The position numbers were made by a program, and so were the translations under genes. Under the pieces are notes generated by a model. The model was not told where the DNA came from and searched no databases. It saw only the letters and a list, made by a program, of their open reading frames with translations. Shown in pieces: positions 9,171 to 20,082 of a stretch of DNA of 64,000 nucleotides. Source of the stretch: Bradysia coprophila (lineage: Eukaryota > Arthropoda > Insecta > Diptera > Sciaridae); the NCBI RefSeq assembly GCF_014529535.1, contig NC_050736.1, positions 682,001 through 746,000 on the forward strand. Direction: 5' to 3'. The first letter of the stretch is position 1. Every line of letters begins with the position of its first letter.

Positions 9171-10331
9171 ATAGCAAAAATACAAATTTCTCGTCTTCCT
9201 AGGATACATTTGGGAGTTTTTTTTTGGATGAGATTGAAGCAGTAGACTCTTGCAAACGTTTTGCGTTAGTCGATAACAATACAAACGATTTGAGACCGTG
9301 AGACGTCTCTTTTCGAACTTTTGATACTTTTATTTTTACTCGCGAGTCATTTTTTTTTCTTTTCAAAATTCTTTATTCGACAGGGAGTTATCTTGTCGTG
9401 TTATGTTTGTCCAGAACAATAAATTTTAAAGACACATTTTTTTACATGTGTGAATACGAATTATTTGGAAAATAAATATTCAACTTCAGACCCTATACTG
9501 AATCCAAACGAAATTTCGTGGTAACTACTTATTGCGAGACTTATTTATACTTTTTAAAGTCGCAAAGTTGTTTAGTTGGGTACTTTACTAATTCAATTCA
9601 TCAATAAATCAAAAAGTTTCAAGTGACCTTGAAAGACATATCTTACAAAGATATCTGATCACTAAGTTCACCATATCCTTGTTAAAGCATTTTTGCTGCT
9701 TATATTATGATCCATTTAAAAGGACATAAACATCTGGCATCCGGAAATCAATATATTTAGTTTTAGGTAAAGAATCGTAATGGGGATAACTTCAGCTTGT
9801 AAAATAGTCTTTAGAAATACTTCGTTTTACAAATTAAAAAAAAAACGTTTCGATTTGAAGTGATTGAAGCCTTGTCCTGAATTTCGTTAAATACATAAAA
9901 AGAATCCTTGTTTCTAAATCAGGTAATGGTATCTTTATTATAAAAACAACCTAATATTACCGATTTATTAGAAGATGTAAGAGATGTAATCATTTGAATT
10001 TATTGAAACGTAAAATTTGTATTTGTTGATTCATGACTTCAGATATTTCGGAGATATATTGTGCATAACGTGTGTATATATATGAGAAAAGGCAATAAAA
10101 CTTATAAAGTGGCACACAAACGGCTAAATATGTTATGCCACGTGTATGGAACTGTTGACACGTGGCCACCTACGTTATAAAATACAACATGTTTATACCT
10201 CTTTTGGTATGTACTGTTTCAATTGTTACTATTTTTCGCCACGTGCTGATTGAGATTATTGAAAAAAATGAAGAAGTGACTGATGGTACGAATATGTGCA
10301 TTACATATTGTCAGATTTATGATATCCCTAT

Positions 10332-10662
10332 TAGCCCTACTCACGTTAAAAAAATGTGATTCAGATCCTTCGGAGGAATGTCGATTTCGTTTCATTATCG
10401 GACACTAAATAATTCTCTAGAACATCATAATTGACAAAAAATTGTTTCTGAGTCGCGCAACGCAATCGAAAATGCATGCGTTTCTATACGTTACCATGCG
10501 TTTCTATGCGTTTTCATGTAAACTTTGAATGCGTTGCGCGACTCAGAAACAATTTTTTGTCAATTATGATGTTCTAGAGAATTGTTTAGTGTCCGATAAT
10601 GAAACGAAATCGACATTCCTCCGAAGGATCTGAACCACATTTTTTTAACGTGAGTAGGGCTA
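10332..10662. mobile_element. Long palindromic hAT-like MITE with exact 8-bp TSD
   Basis: A 331-bp element made of two nearly identical inverted arms of about 140 bp (start TAGCCCTACTCACGTTAAA) around a 50-nt loop rich in ATGCGTTTCTA-like repeats. ATCCCTAT flanks both sides (10324-10331 and 10663-10670). Arms differ at only a few positions, so the copy is young or has been corrected between arms. Confidence 0.85.
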
Positions 10663-13637
10663 ATCCCTATCCCTATAATATGAATATTAATAAAACGCGT
10701 CTCACTTAAATTAAATATTGGGCGAAGTGTTAAATTCATGATCTGGGGAATTTTTCGATTTTTTATTATTATTAAATAGAGTTGAGTCTAAGCGTCAAAG
10801 CTTCCAATTGTCTTTCTTATGATTTGAATCGCGATCTTAATATTGCATAATGAAAAAAGAAAAAATTAATTAACATTTCCTTTCCATTTAACTACTGCCT
10901 CTTAAATATTTGTTAGCGTATAAAAACCACCCATAAACATTCACCGATTTGATTTCTCTCAATAAATTCAGAAACAACTCAATACATACATATCTACACA
11001 AAAAACATGCCGAAACTATTAACCATTTAACCATGGCCATTTAATATATCTCACCCCTCAGTGTAATAACTTCGACACTAAAGATCCCTAACGCGTGTAT
11101 TAGCCTTTTGTTAATATCGGAACTCTGTGGGGTTATTAATTTGATTTTATTTTAGTTTTCACGTTCCTCATAAAATGATTTTTATTTTTTGTTGATGGTC
11201 CAATGCCGCGAAGCCCGACCACATCGGAAGGCTTAATGGTCCAGGGATACGCAACTTTTCTTATAATGTCTCTGAGTCGTCTAATGTATCGCATAAAAAA
11301 ATAACATTTGCAAAAGAATTTAATGCGAAAGATATTTTTTTTGTCCATGAGAACCACAAACAAACATTATATTTTACAACTGGCACGACATGAAATAATT
11401 TATTGAATTGTTTATCTATTCATTTCAACATAAGCTTGGTGATATTGTACATAAATATATGCGTTTAATTGAATCCTCTCACTCTGCATTGATATATAGC
11501 ACTAAGCAAGCATACACAACGATTTCATACTCTCGGATATATAAATATCGAACTAAACATCAAAATAAAACAAATAAACATTTTTGCCATATGTTTCTCT
11601 TTGGTGATAATTATCAACTTTTATTGGTATATTGTCAATTGTTTATCGGAAATTATTGGCATTTGGAATTGCGATATGTGTTTACAATCGCGAGTGTTTT
11701 ATTGGTGACAAAACAAATAATCAATGCAGGGAAGAGTTAATTGCATACGTTGTTCAATCTACTGTTTACAAAGCTTTACTTATTTTTCCTTTTGAGTGTT
11801 ATGTTTGGTTAGTGATTTCATTTTTCGATGTTTATAAATCTACATTATGCGTGAACGGAACACAGCCGGAATTGAGGGCATGTATTAAACATTCGTATTC
11901 CAGACAGTGCAAGGGGCGACAGGTCATCTTACCATGTTATGATCTCTTACAGTCTTTAATCTGTCGACTGCTCGACAGTCGAATGTCGACTGCTCGTGAC
12001 ATTGGATTTCTCTTGATTAAAATCAAAATTTAGTCAAAAATTAATGTTATCGACATGTAGTTTGTTGGGGATGGTTGAATATATTAACAAAAAGCAGAAC
12101 TTATTGGCTCAGGGCAACGTAGTCTTAATATAGAATTTGCTGGCGTCTATTCTTTGCCACAATATATACTCACTGATAATACCCGCAGTCTACCTAAAAT
12201 CATTCATTACCGCTATAATACCAACTCAACTGTTTGTACCATGCTGAGCTTGTGTACATAGCATCTGGCTAATTCTTAAAAATCTATATAACAACATAGT
12301 GCGAACAGATTCATTCTTCGACCCTTTTTTTGTGTATTTAGCTGTTCATTTAAAAATCTCAAAAACGTACAAAATTCAAGAGATCTAATTTCGACGAAAC
12401 CTGTGGTTCATGATACTACTCAAAGTGTTTTCAGACGTTTATGGCTCACATTTTGCATTCGTATGCACAGAATGGGCACACAGCCAATGTATCGAAAACA
12501 AAAGTGCTCCGGTTGCATATTTTCAATATTCGAACCGTCATAGACGGTGTACATTTTAGAATTTTTCAAATTATTTATTTATTCAGGCTAACTCCGTATC
12601 GCTCGTATCGCATTGTATTCACCACGCATTTAACATTTAACCTTATGCATTTCAGTCATTAAATGTTTCAATGAAAGTCGTTTTGTACCATTCAACCATC
12701 ACTATAACGCCTGTATTTGAGTAATTTAGTATTTCCCAGGAGACTGTTACACATATATCACATTCGAATCATGAATATTATTTGTGTGTCAACGATAAAA
12801 GAATAAAAGAATTGAGACACGCGTAAGGGTTTTTAAATGACAGAAATAACACCAAATGATATATATTAAATGGGTTGCGGTGACAGCAATGTTTCTAAAC
12901 AACCATAATAAAAGTCGGTCGACTAACAGACTACCTATTGACGGTATATATCTTTCAAATAATTTTAAATTATGGGCGTGAGAGAATTGGTTATAATTTA
13001 ATAGACATGTCGGCATGTTGGAAGAAGGCTATTTCGTTTTGGTTGTTGATGAGAAGGAATATATGTATGTCCCAACCCCAAGGCAAGATTTCTACGAATA
13101 GTAACGGGCTCTAACAACCAAGTTTGTCGGGCGAAAGTTGAATTAATCGCCGGTACTACTGCTGGACTTCGCTTCAAAAGACCGTTTTAACTCGCTAACT
13201 CACCCATTTATTTTCTAGACGGTCATGGTCTCTTATCAACAATCTTTAACCTGTTACAGACGGTTGTCATCTGTTATCGACACAACGACAGCAATAATAA
13301 ACGATAAGGTCTGACTAATGAGACCTTATATAGCAAAAAGCATGTTGAAAACAAATGAAGTAAAAGATTTCTGAAATCAATCTATCAAAATTATCGATCA
13401 AATGAAGTGTTTGAACAGTAAAACTTTTAATATGCTTGCTGTCTGTGACAGGTTAACGGGCGAGAGCAAGAAACGTTCCAAAACCCAATGCGCTGCATCG
13501 TTTCCTGCCGATCTCCAATTTCAGCTATCGTAACTCATTAGTCCGCTATTGAACGGATTTCCTAAAAATCCATCCCACTCTAAAGTTGCGCCCGAAGACA
13601 GTCCGTCAATGAATGTGTAGAGGTGGATCGTAAAATT

Positions 13638-13643
13638 TTTATT
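13638..13643 (-). promoter_or_regulatory. Poly(A) signal AATAAA (minus)
   Basis: AATAAA about 47 bp past the stop of the frameshifted coding remnant at 13690-14153. Confidence 0.3.
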
Positions 13644-13689
13644 TCGCAATCATTTGAAAGTAAATTTACTGCGGTACTTGAATTTTGTT

Positions 13690-14153
13690 TTAGCATGCGC
13701 ACATTGTCAGTTCATATTCTTCAGCATTTCCGAGACGTTTGCAATGGTACAGATGATTTCGCATCATTTCGAAGTTTCCGTGGACATAATTGCCAACTGT
13801 TGCATTGAAGTCGTTCGTTATTGTGGTGTTTGTATATTCACATGACAAAGAGTTCAATGCATGATGATCATACGTTATTGTAATTGTTCTATCCCAATCA
13901 GAATAATCCAATTCAATGCCGTGCTCAGCATACATTTCACCAATTGCATTCACATCTATACTATGATATAGCTCTATCCAGACCTCTGCAATACGGTTTT
14001 CCAAGTCATCTCTCCTATAAAGGTGAAATTCAAGTACTAGTGAGGCCGTTTTTTTATCTTTTCTGGTGTCTTCGGTTCGGAATCTGAGCTTTCTACTGAA
14101 TTTTTCCTTTTTCGATCTATTGTCCTAACATCTGTTATTCTAATTGGTAACAT
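13690..14153 (-). pseudogene. Frameshifted coding remnant, unknown family
   Basis: Two minus-strand frames look coding and abut. From the ATG at 14153 a 38-residue frame contains SVESSDSEPKTPEKIKKRP and stops at 14037. In another frame, open from about 14046, follows about 118 residues including ENRIAEVWIELYHSIDV and GIELDYSDWDRTITITYDHH, stopping at 13690, with AATAAA beyond. The register changes near an A-run (AAAAAAACGG) at about 14050, so a slip in replication or assembly is a natural cause. An intron there would be only 23 nt and is not credible. I do not recognise the protein. It may be a decayed gene, or intact with an assembly error. Confidence 0.35.
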
Positions 14154-14353
14154 AATTCCAAAATTTTATTGTAAATTTCGGTTTAAAAAAAAACAGACTT
14201 TACCAAAACGTTAAAAATATGATTTCTAAACAATGTCTGAATGAAGACTTGGCTTACCCAGTTAACTATCTAAAATATCATAGAAAGAGAAGAAGGAACA
14301 CCGTCATGTTTTCGGATTTCAGATTTGTTCTGGTTTAATGATACCATACAAAA

Positions 14354-14505
14354 CAGGGCCTATTTTCGATAATTTAAATTATCGAAATTATCGAAAAATT
14401 ATCAAAATTCTCCAAAAGTAAATTTAAGAATTTCGATAATTTTTGGAGAATTTAGAGAATTTTTTCGATAATTTCGATAATTTAAATTATCGAAAATAGG
14501 CCCTG
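14354..14505. mobile_element. hAT-like MITE, self-similar palindrome, exact 8-bp TSD
   Basis: A 152-bp element with termini CAGGGCCTATTTTCGATAAT in inverted orientation, flanked by ATACAAAA on both sides (14346-14353 and 14506-14513). The interior is built from repeats of TTATCGAAA and its complement, so almost every part can pair with several others. CAGGG ends and the 8-bp duplication fit hAT. Confidence 0.88.
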
Positions 14506-15498
14506 ATACAAAATGTGTTCAACAAATGAGAATCTAGATTTCATGATTTCCATTTGGTAAATAAATTTTGTGTGAAATCATTTTCAATCCACAACGTAGT
14601 TCCAAATCAGAACATACGACGTAGTGAATGCATTTACCGTCAGTTTTTTAAAAAACCTGTAACGGTATTACCGATATTTTCGAGTAAATTCACCGGTAAT
14701 GTATGTTGCATACAAGTCGGCAAATTAAGTACAATTTTACTATGGCATTTCATTTCATCACATTTACTTCCAACATTAAATTACATAAAAAAAATCGCAC
14801 CGCGTAGCTCCAATATTCGTTACAATTCAAAGGAGCTACAACAGTTAAATGTATACAGTTTAATTGATAAAAACAGTACAGCGAACTAGATAACAAGGAC
14901 ACCTAACAAGGCAAAAAATATCATGAGGTGATGGTAGCAATCTCAAATCTCCATATTAAATTCAATAAAAGACAGATAGAAGTGAGATCGCTCTTTCATT
15001 CGATCGTGAACGTGACACAGCTAATTTAATTTAAATCAAGTCGCGTTAGCAAATACGCTTTTAATGAACGACAAAACTGACTGAGGGTAATTCCTGAATT
15101 TCTGATCGATGGCGGAAGGCCATTAAACAACGTCGGACCAGAGTAAAGAATACCTTGTTTCGTAGCAATTGAGTTTGTCTGCGAATTGCAATGAGTGATG
15201 TTTCAGCTCATTGACACAACAAAAAACGAATTTGCAGACTATGCATTCGTACATTCGCGGTATCGTTAATACATTCGCGAATTGCGCGCTAAAAAGACTC
15301 TCGGTTGGGTATCTCAGTGGCAATCGGTGTGTGGTCTTTAGTGCTCTCTTGTGCAAGGCGTTAAGCCGTTCAATTATTAACTTTTTGGCATAACCCCACA
15401 CGCCAACACAATACGTCAGATGGCAATACGTATGAGAAGTTTCCAGGCAGAGCCGAAAGCGAGGTCTGGAATCTAATACGCTAAATAGCTATTTTCAT

Positions 15499-15611
15499 AA
15501 TAAGGTAGTAAATGGGATTGTTTTGCGCACTAGATGTGAGATTGCCGATACGAGCGAAGCGAGTTCGGCAACACATCGTGAGCGCAAAACCCCCATTTAC
15601 TACCGTGTTAG
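15499..15611. repeat. Foldback element
   Basis: Arms of about 48 bp: AAGGTAGTAAATGGG from the left and ACGGTAGTAAATGGG reversed from the right, continuing through TTTTGCGC and GATGTG to TTGCCGA. The loop holds GAGCGAAGCGAG. No clear target duplication. Confidence 0.65.
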
Positions 15612-16576
15612 GAACAAGGTTTTATCTCCTGTAATGTCATAATCACCATAAAAACCAATTTAAAAAAATCATTTCAGTTAGTCGCTCATTTCTGATACAC
15701 TATAAACAAAACGTTGTTCCTAACTTATGTCAAATATGTTCCGAAATAAAAAAAATTCGACTGTAAACGATTTTGTGTGAATCTGATGAAATAGTTTTAG
15801 AAGTAGCAGATTCTATCAACATGCTTGCGATAAACATGTTTGCTCTCTGCGAAAGACGCAGTTATTTTCCTAGAATCGACAGAAAAAGAATTCTGCGCAC
15901 ATACAATGGTATTGTATGTCTACGATTTGACATAAAAAGGAATAATATCACTTAAAGTGCTATTTTATTTGAAAATAAAATCAATACCAAGGCCAGGGAA
16001 GAATTTTACCTTCATTTTTTCAATCAATAGGAATATCTTAAATTTTTTTTTGGTAAATTGTGTTATTGCAGACATGAGTTACAATCAACGGTAAAATAAA
16101 AAAAGTTGAAATCAAACTTTTTGAACTTAAATATCGGATTATTACAACCGAAAAAGGATCCCTTTCACTTTCAAAAGAACCGTAATACTTCTCTATTCAA
16201 CAATTAGGGACCTCCAGTGATACGAACCGATTATAAGTGGTTCAATTATTGAAAATGTGATGGGTAAAAACATAAAGCACTTGGTTGTTTGTTTATGCGA
16301 AAAAATTATTTTCGACCATCTGTATGTATATTTCGATAATGTTAAGTATGGAAGGTATGTGGTTTTAAAGTACACTCGTACCTCGTATTCATTTTCATTG
16401 TCTGTAACATGAAATGACAGTGAACGATGGTGAAGTTTAAAAATATATTTTCTGTATACGTGAGAGTGTATTGGTGAGCTATGATATGAATCGGTTGGTA
16501 GGGAAAGTAAACGGTCGAGAAGGAAAGTAACGGTTGGGAAGGAATGCACCAACACACTCTCACTATTACAGAAAAA

Positions 16577-16680
16577 TAACTTTCAAAATACCCCAATACA
16601 CACTCGATGTGTGTTTTCGCTTGGGCTTCGCCCGCGCGTGCACACACATCTTGTGTGTATTGGGGTATGTTGAAATATAC
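16577..16680. repeat. Foldback element
   Basis: Perfect 16-bp arms ATACCCCAATACACAC (16588-16603; complement at 16653-16668) with weaker pairing outside. The loop includes GGGCTTCGCCCG. Probable MITE; no confident duplication. Confidence 0.6.
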
Positions 16681-17324
16681 TATTCTTTCGCTTGAAAGCA
16701 CTAAATACTCAATGACAAATAAATATTTGAAATTGCATGCATGTAACTACTTTATGACAGTACCACGTTGAGATTTTGATATGAATATCTGGTACAGTCA
16801 AAATATTTATTTGGATAGATTTTTAGATTATCCTTCAATGTCGATTCTTCCCACCATATGAATGTATTTTCTATTTTAAATGTTATTCAAATCTCTGCTT
16901 AGTGTGATAGAAACTGAAAACCCCACGCGATGTAAGTATTGAATCTGCTATTTCTGTAGTTAAAACTTTTGACCGAAATCTTTTACTTCAATTGTTACGT
17001 TCTTCTATATCGGACAAAACTTACAAGAGCTCATCGCTTATTTTCATCGCCATCGTCCATAGCAGATAATCCACCATTTTTATACGGGTTGTGTATTGCT
17101 TTATGTGACCAAATTTATAGGGAATTTCTTAGCATAGCATAGAAGCCATAATGGTCATTGCATCTATTAAAATGTATATTTCGAATAATCGTTAATTTGT
17201 CACAAATCTGCCATAATTTGCATAAAAACTTTTTCGAAAAAATGATCAGTTTCTCGAAGGTTATTTTGTTAGGTTGGGATGACTCCAAAAGACATTCGAG
17301 TAAGAGCTAAAAAGTAAATTACCA

Positions 17325-17408
17325 ACCCACTCAGAAGTTATGGGTCTGATAAATAAAACCGTTTGTTCAAAATTTTCCTCTTTTCAGGCCCATAACTTCT
17401 GAATGGGT
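17325..17408. repeat. Short inverted repeat
   Basis: 25-bp arms at 17325-17349 and 17384-17408, containing AGAAGTTATGGG and its complement with a few mismatches. Loop of 34 nt. Confidence 0.6.
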
Positions 17409-20074
17409 ATAACAGAGGTTACAGTCTAACTTCTCTGTTCCCTCCATAAGTTAAAAGCATTACGGCACGTATATGTATTTATGGTAATGTCTCATCTTGT
17501 GATACAAGAAATATTTTTCCCATAACAGTACCCAGGAAGCAATCAATGAATTATTTCAAAATGCATATAATTGTCTAGTTTTCTAATGATGATGATATCT
17601 CTATTTGTACATTGAATTTCCATTCATTTAACTCAATCAAATCGCACCGTACGCATTTTCAGGAACCAATTTAACAAAGCGTATGCACCACCGTTTAACA
17701 TTCGATTAAATCTTTAAAAATCAACAACAATAAGCCGTACAACCAAACGCGTGTCCAAACTTAGTAACAAATTTCCTGTGAAATTGATATATCCATTTCC
17801 CAATAAAACTAAAAAAATTTTATTGTCTTACAATCACATGTTGCTCTCGATGATGCTCTTGTTTTCCCCTACATCAACGTGTGCACATTTTACACAAAGA
17901 AATGCGCACACAAAAGTGAAAACTGTTTTTAATATACACCAAAATACCAGACACACACGGTTCTGTGCGACGCGTGACCAAACGCCTATCTTCGATCAAA
18001 ATAAAACTGATATTGCCTACATACTGTAAGCCGGAATAAATCCTTTTAATCCGTCGGGATGGTGCATTCATTTTCTCTCCAGGTGGTATTTGATCAAATA
18101 TATTTTTTTAAAGATTTTAATAAAAACGAATTATTTGCATAACAGATATGGCAGTGTATACATAAGCCGAATCCTGCACATATTATGTCGAATAAGATAC
18201 TAAATAGAAAGTTGCATAAATACTTCTTACCGCTTCTTACACACTGGGCACGGCATTCAATGCCTCAATAAACTCTAAAAGTCATATTTGTGAATGGTAT
18301 CGATAAACATGAATGTTGGTAATACAAACATAAATAGATAAGAATTGAATGGATAAAACTCACCCTCTTTTATCCGTCCATCATTGAACCAACTCGCATT
18401 ATACTGAAATCTATGCAAAAAGGTAATATAAACGGAACATCCCTCTTTATTTACATTCAAACAATCAAAACGATTTTAAACAATGCAAAACGGATCACTG
18501 CGCTTCAAACAATAATTATAAAAGTGAAGCAAGCTAATATGCCCAATTGAAAATTATTAAATTTCCCTTGAAATTTCCCATGGTTTTTGTAATGAAATTG
18601 CCGAGTTTTGTTGTTCAGTTGTTCGATGGTTTTCCATGAGAGGGTTGTTTTTATCAACTTCAAAATGATATCTAAAATATATCGGGCATAATTTCTCGCA
18701 TTGTATGTGTTGTGTCGAAGCATGAAATGTTTTCTTTGATTTATTACCATTTTGTTCAGAGGTGATAATTGAATAGGAACGATATTTTTACCTGGCGCTT
18801 CGTTATGTAATTGTTGCGAACAATATCGGAGACTATGAATTGATCAACTGAAAAACAATCATAAAATTTCTTCCTCATTTTGTTTCTATTGTTGGTAAAG
18901 CAAGACACTGTCTTACTGTCAATTTCAAGGGCGGGTCCTCCAAGAGCCTTGAATTATTTCGTCCTGACTGTGTTATACATAATTTTTGCAACAAGAAACG
19001 AAAAGTAGGACTTTCAATTGCGAAAAACGTTTTATACAACTCGATGATAAATGCTTTTTTAAGCACACAATGTGCCCTTTCTTAGGCTGAAATTGCAATG
19101 CTGCAATACTTTGAGGTCATAAAGCTCCAGTCTCGAAAATCTTATCAAATCGGAGCCACCACACATCTTTAAACAAGCTTGAACATAACTTTCATACACT
19201 GGACGCTAGTGAAATTTAGGTAGAAACTTTCTGCAGCTGATTTTTAGCTGAAGTTACCACTACCAAGAGCGTGCGTACAGCTGTTCCACACGCATAAACA
19301 AGCATAAGTAGTTTTCTTTGTTTGAATTGACCAGCTGAAAACCAGCTGAAGTAAATTCTCATATAATTTCAATGAAGCCCACTGTATGCAGATTACAGAA
19401 AAAACTTAAATTTATCTGTTCGTTTCGACTATCGATAATTTAGTGACAGTAAGCAGTTTCGTAGTGGCTGTTTCCTCGAATAAATGTGATACGTCTGACC
19501 TAAGCCTCACAGAGAAAATATTTGATAATGGTATATGTGATCAACACTTTTCATCCTTCTACAACGACTTTTACACTTTCGACGAAAATTGAGCCACAGA
19601 GTAAATAATCAAACAACATTGGGAATTGTGTTTGAAATACTAGCAACACCTTACATCAGGAGGATTCAGGATTGTTATAGTTACTGTACAGTTTAGAATC
19701 ACTTAGAAAACCGAAATCGAACACTGCTACTCACATTCTGAATTTGGCCGCAAATCAATTGTTTTAAGTTGATGAGGTTTATGTGGTCCAACGCAATTCG
19801 AATGAATTCGATATATCGAGTTAATAAAAAGCATTTTGTTTCATATATTGCACTTCACTGTAATAATAAATAGCCACAACGCACTGTTTAAGTAAATAGT
19901 TTTGTTTTTACAAATAAATTGCTCCTTCCATCGCTTACAACAAATTTCATTTTACAATGGTGCTCTTTTGATGGGATTTGTTTTTCTTTATACAAAAAAA
20001 TTATAAATTTTTGTTTTCCCTTCGGAACAACACATTCAAGTAAGTTTTGAGTGAAATGAACGTAAAAAAAATAT

Positions 20075-20080
20075 TTTATT
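20075..20080 (-). promoter_or_regulatory. Poly(A) signal AATAAA (minus)
   Basis: AATAAA two bases past the stop of the LMX1-class gene. It may serve as a very proximal signal, although a downstream one could be used. Confidence 0.4.
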
Positions 20081-20082
20081 TA

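Larger units (their letters stand above)
7768..13689. other. Intergenic with foldback elements
   Basis: No gene is supported. Holds inverted repeats at 8285-8403, 8579-8874 and 10332-10662, and a dispersed repeat at 8895-9170. Small frames at 10162, 11408 and 11632 have no recognisable protein features. Confidence 0.5.
14154..20074. other. Intergenic with foldback elements
   Basis: No gene is supported. Inverted repeats lie at 14354-14505, 15499-15611, 16577-16680 and 17325-17408. The 14554-14889 plus-strand frame begins with TTG and has no recognisable features. Confidence 0.5.

Noticed and set aside
14018-14046. A 23-nt intron (GTACTT ... TTATAG) in the 13690-14153 remnant
   Set aside because: Too short to be spliced; a frameshift is simpler.
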